Assembly (NCBI GenBank): GCA_011390335.1
Contig: JAABSO010000014.1
Span: forward strand, 1 to 64,000
Length of the DNA: 64,000 nt
Direction of reading: 5' to 3'
DNA from: Desulfotignum sp.
GTDB taxonomy: Bacteria > Desulfobacterota > Desulfobacteria > Desulfobacterales > Desulfobacteraceae
Every line of letters starts with the position of its first letter. The stretch's first letter is position 1. Under the pieces are notes generated by a model. That model was not told where the DNA came from. It searched no databases and saw nothing but the letters and a program-made list of their open reading frames with translations. The position numbers and the translations under genes were made by a program. Positions 9,084 through 18,471 of this stretch are shown one piece after another.

Positions 9084-11132
9084 ATGGGTTTTGGTAAAAA
9101 GTTGTATCTGGGGTCTCTGGGAGCGATTCTGATCACCATTTTAATCATTGCAGGGGTGAATTTTTTCCAGAGTAAACAATCGTTTCTGGCCAGGGGAAAG
9201 GCGGGGATTCAGAGTGTGTCGGATGTGCTTTTAAAAACTGTTGAGACCAGATATGCCCTGCAGCAGGATAAGATGGCGGCTGATATGGGCATGCTCGTAT
9301 CTGAAAGCCAGGCAGCAGGCAAGCCCATGGTGGTAGAAGCCAGAACCGTTGATATGCAGATATCAGGTGTGCAGGCACAAGAAACTGCCACCCTCACCAT
9401 TCCCCAGCTTATTTTCGGACTGGAGTTTGTCACCGGAGAGTACACTATCGTAGACAAGGTGGGCCGGTTCAGTGATGCGGAAATTGCGTTCTTTCAGATG
9501 TTTGACAACAAATTGATCAAAGTTTCCACCAGCAGGGAAAATGAAGATGGGTCCCGGCCTGTGGGAACATATTACGGGCCCGACAGCCAGGCGTTTGCGG
9601 CGGTTGACGCGGGCAATCCCCATGAAATGCTGACAGGGACCGGTAAAAATAAGGCCCTGCAGATTTTTGCGCCGTTTCGAGAATCCATTGACCAGAAAAT
9701 TGCCGGAGCCTACAATGTCGTCAGCCCGATTCTGACCCCTGATCTTCAGGAACTGATTCAGGAGATTACGGTAAACGGCTCCGGGTATTGCTTTGTGGCA
9801 GATACCGACGGCAGGATTCTGGTTCATCCGGATGCAGCGGTTGCGAGGCAAAAGGTGCAGGGCTTCACCAATGGCGATGCCGTGCTTGAAACAGAAGCCG
9901 GGTTTGTCGACTTTCAGCATGGGAACCAGACCTATTATGCCTTTGTCAATTATTTTGCACCCTGGGACCTTTTCTTTGTGGTGGCGGTGTCTGAAGCTGA
10001 ACTCATGGCCGGGGTCAACCGGCAGATCATCACCAGCGCCGGGATCAGCGGATTTATCGCCCTGCTGATCGGCGCTTTGATCATTGGTGTGATGAACCGG
10101 CAGCTCATGACCCATATGAAGGGTATGGCTGATCTGGCCCGGGCAGTGGCAGAAGGAGATTTTCAGCATTCCTTTTCCTATAAGGCCAAAGATGCCATCA
10201 GAGATACGGTGACATCCATGAATGACATGGTGGCTGGTCTGGCTGCCATGGTCAAGGATCTCAATGCAGGGGTGGATACCTTGAGTGATGCATCCGGTGA
10301 GCTGAACCGGATTTCCGATGATATGGGTGCAGGGGCTGATACCTCTGTTGCCCGGGTTAACTCTGTGGCCTCGGCTGCGGAGCAGATGAGTATGAACATG
10401 GATTCTGTGGCAGCAGCCATGGAAGAGGCTGCCACCAATGTAAAGACTGTTTCCGAAGGCACAAAGGAGATGCAGACCAGCCTTGACCAGGTGGCGGATA
10501 ACTCCGGCAAGACACGGGATATCACTGTCAAAGCAGTGGACCGGGCCAGACTGACTTCGGAGCGGGTACAGAAACTGGGACAGGCTGCTGAAGAGATCGA
10601 CAAGGTCACCGATACCATCACCCGCATATCTTCCCAGACCAATCTGCTGGCATTGAATGCCACCATTGAGGCTGCTCGGGCAGGTGAAGCTGGCAAGGGA
10701 TTTGCTGTTGTGGCAAATGAAATCAAGGACCTGGCAAATCAGACAGCCGGCGCTACCGAAGAGATTGCCGACAACATCCGGGAAATCAAGGAACAGATCC
10801 AGGGAGCAGTGACCGAAATCCAGGATATTTCCACAATTATCAATGATATTAATCAATTTGTGGGAGAAAACGCCCAGGCCATTGCATCCCAGTCCGATAC
10901 CACCCGTGCCATGACGGAAAATATCGGCCAGGTATCAGCAGGTATCCAGGAGGTCAATGAAAATGTGGCCCAGAGTTCCCAGGTTGCGGGGCAGGTCGCA
11001 TCAGAGATTTCCGATGTGCTGTCTGCGGCTGAAAAGATCCGGTCTTTGTCAGACAATGTGAAACAAAAGGCCGGCACCCTTGATCAGGTCGTTTCCCGGT
11101 TGCGCACCATGACGGAACGGTTCAAATTGTAG
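9084..11132 (+). CDS. Methyl-accepting chemotaxis protein with periplasmic Cache sensor
   Basis: 682 residues. A first membrane helix lies at about residues 8-28. A large periplasmic region (about 30-310) resembles the Cache_3-Cache_2 type seen in many deltaproteobacterial receptors; a second helix lies at about 312-336, followed by HAMP. The cytoplasmic signalling hairpin carries the conserved tip [20 protein letters not shown] and [20 protein letters not shown]. The C-terminus ends in FKL without a CheR-binding pentapeptide. The ligand cannot be inferred. AAAGGAGG precedes the ATG. The stop overlaps the convergent diguanylate cyclase gene by 11 bases. Confidence 0.93.
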   Translation: MGFGKKLYLGSLGAILITILIIAGVNFFQSKQSFLARGKAGIQSVSDVLLKTVETRYALQQDKMAADMGMLVSESQAAGKPMVVEARTVDMQISGVQAQETATLTIPQLIFGLEFVTGEYTIVDKVGRFSDAEIAFFQMFDNKLIKVSTSRENEDGSRPVGTYYGPDSQAFAAVDAGNPHEMLTGTGKNKALQIFAPFRESIDQKIAGAYNVVSPILTPDLQELIQEITVNGSGYCFVADTDGRILVHPDAAVARQKVQGFTNGDAVLETEAGFVDFQHGNQTYYAFVNYFAPWDLFFVVAVSEAELMAGVNRQIITSAGISGFIALLIGALIIGVMNRQLMTHMKGMADLARAVAEGDFQHSFSYKAKDAIRDTVTSMNDMVAGLAAMVKDLNAGVDTLSDASGELNRISDDMGAGADTSVARVNSVASAAEQMSMNMDSVAAAMEEAATNVKTVSEGTKEMQTSLDQVADNSGKTRDITVKAVDRARLTSERVQKLGQAAEEIDKVTDTITRISSQTNLLALNATIEAARAGEAGKGFAVVANEIKDLANQTAGATEEIADNIREIKEQIQGAVTEIQDISTIINDINQFVGENAQAIASQSDTTRAMTENIGQVSAGIQEVNENVAQSSQVAGQVASEISDVLSAAEKIRSLSDNVKQKAGTLDQVVSRLRTMTERFKL

Positions 11133-12180
11133 CAGCCACACCAGGGCAGATTTTGATCAGGCCAGGCATGACAATATTTCTGCCGTTGTGCTTGGCTTTG
11201 TAAAGCATGGTATCGGCATCTTCAATGAGCCGGGCCATATCCATGCCAGGGGTCAGTTCCGATACACCGAAGCTTGCGGTGACCTGAAGGGTTGTTGTAT
11301 CATCGCAGCAGATTTTTGCTGCAGCTATTCTTGCTCTGAGGCGATCTGCCAGTTCCATGGCTTTGTGTCTGCCGGTTTCAGGCAGAATGGCAATAAATTC
11401 TTCTCCACCGTACCGGGCAAGAATATCTCCCTGCCGCATATTGTCTTTGACCAGAAACGCAATCTTTTTGAGAATCAGATCCCCTGCCTGGTGGCCGTGG
11501 GTATCGTTGATCTGTTTGAAATGGTCCAGATCAAACATGAACAGGGACAAATTGTTTTTATGCCGGGTTGCAGACGCCATATGACGGCAGAGCTGGGTTT
11601 CAAATTCCCGCCGGTTATAGCACCCGGTCAGCGGATCTATGGCAGCGGCATTCCTGAGGTTTTCCATTTTCAGCTGTTTGGACAAGGCTGTTGCACATCC
11701 CTGGAGAATCAGGGTCACCACTTCATCATGAAATGCATATACCGGTTTTTCGGGAAGCATATACAGTCGGGCATAACAATTTTCTTCGGTTAGTTCATAA
11801 TAGACCAGATTATCCATTTCAACGGTTTTCTGTAGGCTGTCCTGTCCAGGGTTACTGTTCAGATAGGTAAGCTCTGCCGGATTTTCAAGATGGAAATCCT
11901 GTAAAATGATATGTTCAAAAGCGGTTTTGTACATTTCAGGATCCAGCCAGACATCGACCCCTGCCTCTTTTTTCACCACAAAGGCGAACAACCGGTAATT
12001 GAGAATATCTTTGAGACAGACAGACAGTTCATTGATGATGTCGGTTGAAGAGGTTTTCCTGTTCAAGGCAACAATATGCCGGCTCAATCTTGCATGGTCC
12101 GCCTGCCGGGCCGCTTCCTTGAAAGCCACTGAAAACAATGCCAGAAACCTGCGGGAGAATTTTCTAATTGTCTGGTTCAT
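11122..12180 (-). CDS. Diguanylate cyclase (GGDEF domain)
   Basis: 352 residues. The C-terminal half (about 180-340) is a complete GGDEF domain: [16 protein letters not shown] at its start, [18 protein letters not shown] for Mg/GTP binding and the active-site RYGGEEF. An inhibitory I-site RxxD (RQGD) stands five residues before GGEEF, so product inhibition by c-di-GMP is expected. The N-terminal ~170 residues are soluble, without a signal peptide or clear helix, and could be a divergent GAF-like sensor. Convergent with the chemoreceptor gene; proximity suggests linked control of motility but no shared operon. Confidence 0.9.
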   Translation of the reverse strand: MNQTIRKFSRRFLALFSVAFKEAARQADHARLSRHIVALNRKTSSTDIINELSVCLKDILNYRLFAFVVKKEAGVDVWLDPEMYKTAFEHIILQDFHLENPAELTYLNSNPGQDSLQKTVEMDNLVYYELTEENCYARLYMLPEKPVYAFHDEVVTLILQGCATALSKQLKMENLRNAAAIDPLTGCYNRREFETQLCRHMASATRHKNNLSLFMFDLDHFKQINDTHGHQAGDLILKKIAFLVKDNMRQGDILARYGGEEFIAILPETGRHKAMELADRLRARIAAAKICCDDTTTLQVTASFGVSELTPGMDMARLIEDADTMLYKAKHNGRNIVMPGLIKICPGVAATI

Positions 12181-12353
12181 GCTGATTCCTTATTCCAAAT
12201 AATGCATTTGAAACATAAAGAATAAGCAATCTGTGTGCCAGACAGCTGATTATGTATATTTATACAATAATTACAATAAGTTGTTGTATCTAACCATAAT
12301 GCAGCAGATACCTGTCACAGGGAAAAATCTGCCGGATGCGTCAAAAATCTTTG

Positions 12354-12947
12354 TCATGGATTTGACGGCTGTAAATCACCTTTGAGGCCGATCTTTTCTG
12401 CCGCAGGCTGCATGCCGGCAATGACCTCGGTGATCAGATCGGATAATTCCATGTCCAGCATGGCCGCCCCTTTTTTGATCACCTCCCGGTCCACACCTGC
12501 TGCAAAGGCCTTGTCCTTGAACTTTTTTTTCACAGATTTTGTTTTTATGTCCAGAATGCTTTTGGAAGGTCTTACCAGGGCGGCACTGGCCACCAGACCG
12601 GTGAGCTCGTCAATGGCATACAAGGTTTTTTCCAGAGGGGTTTTCGGTTCAACATCGGTACAGATGCCCCACCCATGGCTGATGACCGCTCGGATATAGT
12701 CTTCCGGCCAGTCGTGCGCTTTGAACAGTTCAACGCATTTGTGGCAGTGTTCTTCTGGAAACTGCTCATAATCCAGGTCATGAACCAGACCGATGACCCG
12801 CCATTTTTCTTCATCTTCCCCGAATTTTTTTGAAAAATGGGCCATGACCGCTTCCACGGCCAGGGCATGGCGGATAAGGCCTGGTTTCTGATTGTATTTT
12901 TGTAAAAGGGAAAACGCATCGTTTCTGGTGGGGATAAAATCTGTCAT
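12354..12947 (-). CDS. HD-domain phosphohydrolase-like protein
   Basis: 197 residues. HD-superfamily metal ligands are visible: a His in LIRHALAVEAVM, the HD pair in IGLVHDLDYEQFP and a further His in EEHCHKC, with later AIDELTGLVASAALVRP. This matches small cytosolic HD hydrolases annotated only by domain; the substrate is unknown. It follows the LPP20-like gene and mobB on the same strand with short gaps, so a loose operon mobB-hypothetical-HD is likely, although no functional link is obvious. Confidence 0.75.
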   Translation of the reverse strand: MTDFIPTRNDAFSLLQKYNQKPGLIRHALAVEAVMAHFSKKFGEDEEKWRVIGLVHDLDYEQFPEEHCHKCVELFKAHDWPEDYIRAVISHGWGICTDVEPKTPLEKTLYAIDELTGLVASAALVRPSKSILDIKTKSVKKKFKDKAFAAGVDREVIKKGAAMLDMELSDLITEVIAGMQPAAEKIGLKGDLQPSNP

Positions 12948-12984
12948 GGCAATTCCTTAACCTGTTGTATCAATGGTGAATGGT

Positions 12985-13860
12985 TTATAATTTCCGGCTC
13001 ACGAAAATGACCCGGCACTGCTTTAAAAACAGGTGCCGTTCAGTTGCTTTTTCCACCTGCTTGGCATCGGCTGTGCTGATGACGATGGCGGTATTGTCCT
13101 TTCCTGCTGTCCGCAACCCTTTGAGCACCAGAGGATGGCTGCCCACCCGCGGGTCTTCCAGGGCATTGTTCATGGAACACAGGTATTTGCACACCCCGTG
13201 CTGAACGGCAAATTCCCGGCTGATGAACAGGGAAGAGTAAATAAAATCCCCCTGCTCGCTGACAATGACCGGGTATAGAACCGGTTCAAAGGCCAGTTCC
13301 CTGATATCCAGGATCAGCCCGGTATACGGAATCTTCCCTGGTTCAATCTGGTCATTGGAGCGGATTTCCGGATTGATTTTGGGTATCTGCCGGATTTCAT
13401 CCGGCAGAACCAGCTGGAGGAACCCGCCGAAAATTCGGGTCTGGATAGCCAGTTCCACATCCAGGGCCGAGGTGTAATACTGGCGGATAATGGCTGCATC
13501 CCTGGCTGTTTTTTCAATACCCGCCATAATCGGATCATTTTGGGCCGCATAGATTCCCACCTTTAGATCATTGTGTATCCGGATCTGTTTGAGCATCTCT
13601 ATGAGCCGTCGGTTGGCATCGGCCCGGGCTGATCCGGGATCGGGTTCATGTATGCTGTCCCTGGTAACCCGGGGGGGGGCCGTGCCCACAGCGGTCACCG
13701 TGCCGGTGCTCCAGTTGATGGTTCCATGGGCCAGGGGCGTGATGCAGTCCTGGGTTTCAGAAGATTGCATGCTGAACAGATCACCCGGCAGGCACAAAGC
13801 CCCAAAACAGATCCAGCCAATCAGGCTGGCCAGGTGAAATTTGCGGGCAGATCTCATCAC
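12985..13860 (-). CDS. Exported protein of unknown function, LPP20-like
   Basis: 291 residues with an N-terminal hydrophobic export signal (about residues 8-28, LASLIGWICFGALCLPG). The arrangement GTINWSTGTVTAVGTAPPR, then ARADANRRLIEMLKQIRI and later a domain with IYSSLFISREFAVQHG resembles the LPP20/YgdR-like proteins of sulfate reducers whose functions are unknown. No lipobox cysteine is clear. It begins with GTG at 13860 overlapping the mobB stop (GTGA), or ATG at 13857. I cannot assign a function; the assembly-like fold and export suggest an envelope role. Confidence 0.6.
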   Translation of the reverse strand: MMRSARKFHLASLIGWICFGALCLPGDLFSMQSSETQDCITPLAHGTINWSTGTVTAVGTAPPRVTRDSIHEPDPGSARADANRRLIEMLKQIRIHNDLKVGIYAAQNDPIMAGIEKTARDAAIIRQYYTSALDVELAIQTRIFGGFLQLVLPDEIRQIPKINPEIRSNDQIEPGKIPYTGLILDIRELAFEPVLYPVIVSEQGDFIYSSLFISREFAVQHGVCKYLCSMNNALEDPRVGSHPLVLKGLRTAGKDNTAIVISTADAKQVEKATERHLFLKQCRVIFVSRKL

Positions 13861-14354
13861 GCAGATCCCAGATACCGTTTCTGGATGAACGCTGCCACGG
13901 ATGCCACATCCTCCAGGCCGAAAACAGGAACCGGCGGGGCAAAGGTCGAATCAGTGACAAAGGCGATCAGGTCCGGGCTGTCCAGACACAACGGGTGTGC
14001 ATGGGGGCCGTCTGCCCGGAAGACCTCGATCTTGGGCAGGGGCTGGCGCTTGAATCCTTCAGCCAGGATCAGGTCCATATCAGATAAATAAAATTGCATT
14101 TTTTCTATATCGGAACGCAGGTCATCTTTGATCATGGCAATTTTTGTGTCCGTAACCACCAGGGTGGCGGATGCGCCGGCGTTTTTATGGCGCCAGCTGT
14201 CTTTTCCCTTGTTGTCCAGTTCAAATCCGTCATGGGTGTGCTTGACCGATCCGATCCGATACCCTTTGCCGGTGAGTTCAGCGATCAGTTTTTCAAGAAA
14301 GGTGGTTTTTCCGGAATTGGATTTTCCGGCTATGGAGATGATCGAAGGGGCCAT
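13857..14354 (-). CDS. mobB: Molybdopterin-guanine dinucleotide biosynthesis protein MobB
   Basis: 165 residues starting SIISIAGKSNSGKTTFLEKL, a P-loop (residues 10-17), then the family box GSVKHTHDGFELDNKGKDSW and DLILAEGFKRQPLPKIEVFR near the middle. MobB is a GTP-binding accessory to MobA in adding GMP to the molybdenum/tungsten cofactor. In this genome many Mo/W enzymes (formate dehydrogenases) would need it; BamB itself is expected to carry a bis-pyranopterin without nucleotide, so a link to the bam cluster 15 kb away is not implied. The ribosome-binding site before ATG 14354 is weak. Confidence 0.9.
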   Translation of the reverse strand: MAPSIISIAGKSNSGKTTFLEKLIAELTGKGYRIGSVKHTHDGFELDNKGKDSWRHKNAGASATLVVTDTKIAMIKDDLRSDIEKMQFYLSDMDLILAEGFKRQPLPKIEVFRADGPHAHPLCLDSPDLIAFVTDSTFAPPVPVFGLEDVASVAAFIQKRYLGSA

Positions 14355-14536
14355 TAAAGTAATTCTTTGCTGCTATGGGTTAATTTTGCATAAAATAGTG
14401 CCCATGGTCCGGAAAGTCAAGGCCGAGGTAATTGCATGCAGGGCCATCGGATGTAACCACATTCCGCTTAGCTGCTTGATACCCGCAGGGGGCTTGGTCA
14501 ATATATCTGAACCCTGATTTGCATGAGATTGTCCCG

Positions 14537-14635
14537 GCATATTTTACCAGGCTCTCTCCGGCTCTGACGGTCCGTTCACAGGACACCACCAGAGGCTCCT
14601 TATAGCGTGCACGCTACTATAGCAAATATCCAGCA
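14537..14635. repeat. Degenerate repeat, copy A (relative of 19291-19402)
   Basis: This stretch aligns with 19291-19402. The shared blocks are GCATAT...CCAGGC, CTCCGGCTCTGACGGTC, TCACAG..CAC, GGGGCTCC-like GAGGCTCC, and AGCAAATATCCAG. It lies in the 384-base gap between mobB and aroK, which otherwise holds no gene. The leftward frame through both copies keeps a similar peptide (TVRAG....YAG), but substitutions occur at all codon positions, so it is probably not coding. It may be the remnant of an insertion element or a structured RNA. Confidence 0.55.
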
Positions 14636-14738
14636 ACGGACTTTTGTGCTTGCAATGTAGAAAAAGAGATAGTATGTATCTTTTTTCATTTATTGGCAGA
14701 AAAAATATGTTTTGGTGCAGAAAAACAGGGTTGAATTG

Positions 14739-15254
14739 ATGGAAAATAAGAAAAACATCGCCCTTATCGGCATGCCGGCCGTGGGCAAAAGCACGGTGGG
14801 GGTGCTGCTGGCCAAAAAGATCGGGTTTGATTTCATGGATACCGATATTGTCATCCAGGCAAAAGAGCAAAAAACCCTTGCCCAGATCATTGCCTGTCAC
14901 GGCATGGAGCGGTTTCTGGAAATCGAAAAGCAGCATCTTATGGAAATTAACTGCAAAAGTCATGTGATTGCCACCGGCGGTAGTGTCATATATAAAGCTG
15001 AGGCCATGCGCTATCTGGCAGAAACCTGTGTAAAGGTCTATCTGTCCGTTGATCTGGATGTCCTTAAAACCCGGCTGTCTGATGTCATTACCCGGGGGGT
15101 GGCCATTGCACCGGGAAAAAGTATTGATGACCTTTTTGTGGAAAGAACACCCCTGTATGCAGCCTGGGCAGATTTGACCATCCACTGCAGCAGGATGGCT
15201 TCCGAGCAGGTGGCATCAGCGGTGGTTCAGGCCCTGCCTGATCTCAGCGGATGA
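14739..15254 (+). CDS. aroK: Shikimate kinase
   Basis: 172 residues with the shikimate kinase layout: Walker A GMPAVGKST (residues 10-18), DMDT-like FMDTDIVI for shikimate binding, and ATGGSVIY in the middle. It phosphorylates shikimate in aromatic amino acid synthesis. ATG at 14739 is chosen because the P-loop then sits at the usual distance; an in-frame start at 14712 lacks a site and adds nine residues. Region around residue 120-140 (RGVAIAPGKSIDDLFVERTPLY) corresponds to the lid but has a shortened, unusual arginine pattern. Convergent with nrdG (11-base overlap). Confidence 0.85.
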   Translation: MENKKNIALIGMPAVGKSTVGVLLAKKIGFDFMDTDIVIQAKEQKTLAQIIACHGMERFLEIEKQHLMEINCKSHVIATGGSVIYKAEAMRYLAETCVKVYLSVDLDVLKTRLSDVITRGVAIAPGKSIDDLFVERTPLYAAWADLTIHCSRMASEQVASAVVQALPDLSG

Positions 15255-15945
15255 CCACTTTTTTCACCGTTTTTTGGGCTATGGCTTTGAGTTCCTGGAT
15301 TTCCAGGTCTGAAAAGAACCGGTCTGCCTGTCGGGAAAAATGGGGGTCCAGCATCTGTACATTCTTAGAACATTTCTGGAGCACATATTGTTGTGCCCCC
15401 TTGATCCGCCGGCAGATCTTTTCCATGATCTCTTCTGTGATAAACGGCCTGACACAGGTGGTGCGGAACTCATATGCCGGGGCGTTTGCCATGATCACAT
15501 CCATGCTTTCCTGTATGGCATCCACCCTGAGAGAGGTTTTCATGATGTCAGGATACAGGTTGAAATCGGTTTTGATATCCATGGCCACATAATCCACCAG
15601 GGACCGGTCCAGCAGATGTGCCAGCACGCCCGGCCGTGACCCGTTGGAATCCAGTTTGACGGCCAATCCCATATGCTTGATCCGAAGGATAAAATTTATC
15701 AGATCCGGCTGCAGGCAGGGTTCTCCCCCGGTGATGACCACCCCGTCCACCAGATTTTTTCTGGATGCAAGAAAGGAAAAGATCTCCTGTGCATCAAGGC
15801 TTTTGCTCCCGGTGACAGAACCGGAAGCCAGATCCGGATTGTGGCAGTAGGGGCAAAAAAAATTGCATCCCGTGGTAAAGACAACACAGGCCACTGTTCC
15901 TGGAAAATCGATCAGGGAATTTTTCTGAAATCCACCGATGTGCAC
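15244..15945 (-). CDS. nrdG: Anaerobic ribonucleoside-triphosphate reductase activating protein NrdG
   Basis: 233 residues. Radical SAM cysteines CNFFCPYC stand near residue 27-34, preceded by NSLIDFPGTVACVVFTTG, and VVITGGEPCLQPDL forms the SAM-binding GGE motif. NrdG generates the glycyl radical on NrdD. It lies five bases downstream of nrdD on the same strand, so the pair is one operon under the NrdR boxes at 18139-18185. At 233 residues it is the longer deltaproteobacterial type. Confidence 0.93.
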   Translation of the reverse strand: MHIGGFQKNSLIDFPGTVACVVFTTGCNFFCPYCHNPDLASGSVTGSKSLDAQEIFSFLASRKNLVDGVVITGGEPCLQPDLINFILRIKHMGLAVKLDSNGSRPGVLAHLLDRSLVDYVAMDIKTDFNLYPDIMKTSLRVDAIQESMDVIMANAPAYEFRTTCVRPFITEEIMEKICRRIKGAQQYVLQKCSKNVQMLDPHFSRQADRFFSDLEIQELKAIAQKTVKKVVIR

Positions 15946-15950
15946 GGTTT

Positions 15951-18041
15951 TTATGCCACTTTAAAGGTCTTGCGCATGGCAAACTCGGTCTGTTTGCCGT
16001 TGTTCCACTGGCCCACGGGCCGCAGGTATCCCACCACCCTGGAATAGATTTCCGTGTCTGCGTGGCAGGTGTCACACTGCACATGTTCTCCGGCAATATA
16101 TCCGTGGGCCGGACAGATGGAAAAGGTGGGGGTCAGGGTGAAATAGGGCAGTTTGAATGTGTTGGATACCTTGTTCACCAGCTGTTTGACCACTTCGATG
16201 TCGCTGACCTCTTCTCCCAGAAACAGGTGCTGGACCGTGCCGCCGGTATATTTGGTCTGGAGGGGGTCCTGGAGTTCCAGGGCCTCGAAAAGGTCATCCG
16301 TGTAATTCACCGGCAGGTGGGTGGAGTTGGTATAAAACGGATCACTGCCCTGCTGATATGCTGCTTCATTGGCACAGATGATATCTGAAAATCTCTTTTT
16401 GTCCAGGTTGGCGAACCGGTAGGTGGTGCCTTCTGCCGGGGTGGCTTCCAGGTTGAAGATTTCATCGGTTTGGGCCTGAAGGGCTTCAATTTTTTCGCGT
16501 ATATGGTCCATGACCCGCACGGCAAATGCCTGGCCCTCGGGTGTGGCAATGCCCTGGTCCATGAAATTGACGCAGGCTTCATTCATGCCCAGAATGCCGA
16601 TGGTGGAAAAATGGTTGCGCCAGAACACCCCGGTGCTTTCCTTGATTTTTCTCAGATAGAATTTCGAATAGGGATACAGATCCCCATTGGTGAATTTTTC
16701 CAGAATTTTGCGCTTGATGCTCAAGGATTCGGCCGCAATCTGGATCAGGTTGTCCAGTCGCTGGAAAAAACCGGTTTCATTTTCGGCCAGATACCCGATT
16801 CTGGGTAGGTTCAGGGTGACCACGCCGATGGACCCGGTCAAAGGATTGGCTCCAAACAGGCCTCCGCCCCGTTTGCGCAGCTCCCGGTTGTCCAGGCGCA
16901 GGCGACAGCACATGGATCTGGCATCTTCCGGGGACATGTCGGAGTTGACAAAATTGGAAAAATAGGGGATCCCGTATTTGCCGGTCATTTTCCAGACATT
17001 TTCCAGGTTGGGGTTGTTCCAGTCAAAGTCCCGGGTGATGTTGTAGGTGGGAATGGGAAAGGTAAACACCCGGCCCTTGGCATCCCCTTCCATCATGACC
17101 GCGGCAAAGGCGGCGTTGATCATGTCCATCTCTTCCTGAAAGGCGGCATAGGTGTCTTCTCTGTATTTTCCGCCGATGATGACAGGGGAATTTTTGAGGG
17201 TGGCAGGCACGTTCAGATCCATGGTGATATTGGTAAACGGGGTCTGAAAGCCCACCCTTGTGGGAATGTTGATATTAAAGACAAATTCCTGGAGAGCCTG
17301 TTTGACCTCTTTGTAGCTGAGGTGGTCCTCTCTGATAAACGGGGCCAGCAGGGTGTCAAAATTGGACATGGCCTGGGCTCCGGCTGCTTCCCCCTGGAGG
17401 GTATAAAAAAAGTTGACGATCTGGCCCAAAGCGCTTCTGAAATGTTTGGGCGGAGAAGATTCCACCTTGCCGGCTACGCCTTTGAATCCCTCTAAGAGCA
17501 GATCTTGCAGGTCCCATCCCACGCAGTAGACAGACAGCAAACTCAGGTCATGGATATGGATGTCCCCTGCGTAATGGGCTTCCCTGACCGTCGGGGGATA
17601 GATTTTGTTGAGCCAGTATTCTGCAGTGATGTCTGAGGATATGTAGTTGTTCAGGCCCTGGAGGGAATAGCTCATGTTGCTGTTTTCCTTTACCTTCCAG
17701 TCCATCTGGGAGATATAGGATTCCATGAGGTCCACATTTTCCCGGATGGCGATCTTCCGGATCTGGTTGTGCTGTTCCCGGTAGATGATGTAGGCTTTGG
17801 CGGTTTTGTAAAACGGGGAATCCAGCAGTACCCGCTCCACAATATCCTGGATCTCCTCCACCTCCGGCACCGGTCCCAGCTGCAGGTCCCGGGCCAGGGT
17901 GAGGACCCTGAGGGTCAGTTTTCTGGCTTCCCTGCCGTTGAATTCACCGGTTGCCTGGCCGGCCTTTTCAATGGCTTTGGTGATTTTGGAAGAATCAAAT
18001 GCAGATATCCGCCCGTCCCGTTTTTTTATTTGCTCAAACAT
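15951..18041 (-). CDS. nrdD: Anaerobic ribonucleoside-triphosphate reductase NrdD
   Basis: About 696 residues. An N-terminal ATP-cone (KKRDGRISAFDSSKITKAIEKA onward, roughly 1-95) provides allosteric control. The catalytic barrel follows, and the C-terminus has the zinc cysteines (SICPAHGY and CDTCHAD) and the glycyl-radical loop RVVGYLRPVGQWNNGK. It makes deoxynucleotides without oxygen. The ATG at 18041 is preferred: AAGGGG lies eight bases before it, whereas the in-frame GTG at 18050 has no spacing for a site. The promoter region carries two NrdR-like boxes. Finding only the class III enzyme here fits an anaerobe, though other classes may be elsewhere. Confidence 0.95.
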   Translation of the reverse strand: MFEQIKKRDGRISAFDSSKITKAIEKAGQATGEFNGREARKLTLRVLTLARDLQLGPVPEVEEIQDIVERVLLDSPFYKTAKAYIIYREQHNQIRKIAIRENVDLMESYISQMDWKVKENSNMSYSLQGLNNYISSDITAEYWLNKIYPPTVREAHYAGDIHIHDLSLLSVYCVGWDLQDLLLEGFKGVAGKVESSPPKHFRSALGQIVNFFYTLQGEAAGAQAMSNFDTLLAPFIREDHLSYKEVKQALQEFVFNINIPTRVGFQTPFTNITMDLNVPATLKNSPVIIGGKYREDTYAAFQEEMDMINAAFAAVMMEGDAKGRVFTFPIPTYNITRDFDWNNPNLENVWKMTGKYGIPYFSNFVNSDMSPEDARSMCCRLRLDNRELRKRGGGLFGANPLTGSIGVVTLNLPRIGYLAENETGFFQRLDNLIQIAAESLSIKRKILEKFTNGDLYPYSKFYLRKIKESTGVFWRNHFSTIGILGMNEACVNFMDQGIATPEGQAFAVRVMDHIREKIEALQAQTDEIFNLEATPAEGTTYRFANLDKKRFSDIICANEAAYQQGSDPFYTNSTHLPVNYTDDLFEALELQDPLQTKYTGGTVQHLFLGEEVSDIEVVKQLVNKVSNTFKLPYFTLTPTFSICPAHGYIAGEHVQCDTCHADTEIYSRVVGYLRPVGQWNNGKQTEFAMRKTFKVA

Positions 18042-18138
18042 TGGTCCCACCCCTTGAAATCAGATTGAAAAAAGCATATCGTGCAGTTTGTTACCCCGGA
18101 CCCCGGATGGGTGTACGTGGTGTATATATGGCAAGTTA

Positions 18139-18185
18139 GCCAATATATTGTTGTTTGTCAACATAAAAATACCATATATAGTGGT
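18139..18185 (-). promoter_or_regulatory. Tandem NrdR boxes upstream of nrdDG
   Basis: Two AT-rich near-palindromes fit the NrdR consensus ACACWATATATWGTGT: GCCAATATATTGTTG (18139-18153) and ACCATATATAGTGGT (18171-18185). Their centres are 32 bases apart, three helical turns, the spacing known for tandem NrdR sites. They lie about 100-145 bases upstream of the nrdD start and would let NrdR repress reductase transcription when ATP/dATP levels rise. They also face the divergent small membrane gene at 18223. nrdR itself is not in the window. Confidence 0.75.
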
Positions 18186-18222
18186 ATTGTCACATTTAAC
18201 ACAAAAAGAAAACATACCCCCT

Positions 18223-18471
18223 ATGCACCTGGACCAGAACCCTTTTTTCAGAAGGACCATCACCCCCTGGTATGATACCAATCCTGCCTGCTGGATAGTG
18301 ATGGGATTTCTGTTCCTGGTATTTGCATTTGCCCTGGCAGGTATCTCTGTGGTATCTGCAGACCCGGCTCTGGAAGAGTATGCCTGGTTTCCGGGCATGC
18401 TGGCTTTTCTGGCCCTTTTTTTAACAATAAAAATATTTTTCCGGATGCGGAGGCGATTCAGAAATGACTGA
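18223..18471 (+). CDS. Small two-helix membrane protein, unknown function (82 aa)
   Basis: An 82-residue protein with two predicted membrane helices (about 22-40, WIVMGFLFLVFAFALAG, and 55-72, PGMLAFLALFLTIKIFF) and a basic C-terminus RMRRRFRND. The frame is open further upstream, but those codons overlap the NrdR boxes, so ATG at 18223 is more plausible; its ribosome-binding site is poor. It is divergent from nrdD and converges on the Nudix gene, ending one base before that gene's end. I recognise no family. Confidence 0.5.
   Translation: MHLDQNPFFRRTITPWYDTNPACWIVMGFLFLVFAFALAGISVVSADPALEEYAWFPGMLAFLALFLTIKIFFRMRRRFRND

Noticed and set aside
9363..10856. Long leftward reading frame (497 codons) through the chemoreceptor gene
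   Set aside because: It lies antisense to a complete MCP with clear HAMP and signalling motifs, has no family motifs, and its composition follows from the codon use of the opposite strand.
14544..15185. Leftward frame of 213 codons between mobB and aroK
   Set aside because: It is antisense to shikimate kinase and includes the repeat; it has no recognisable domain.
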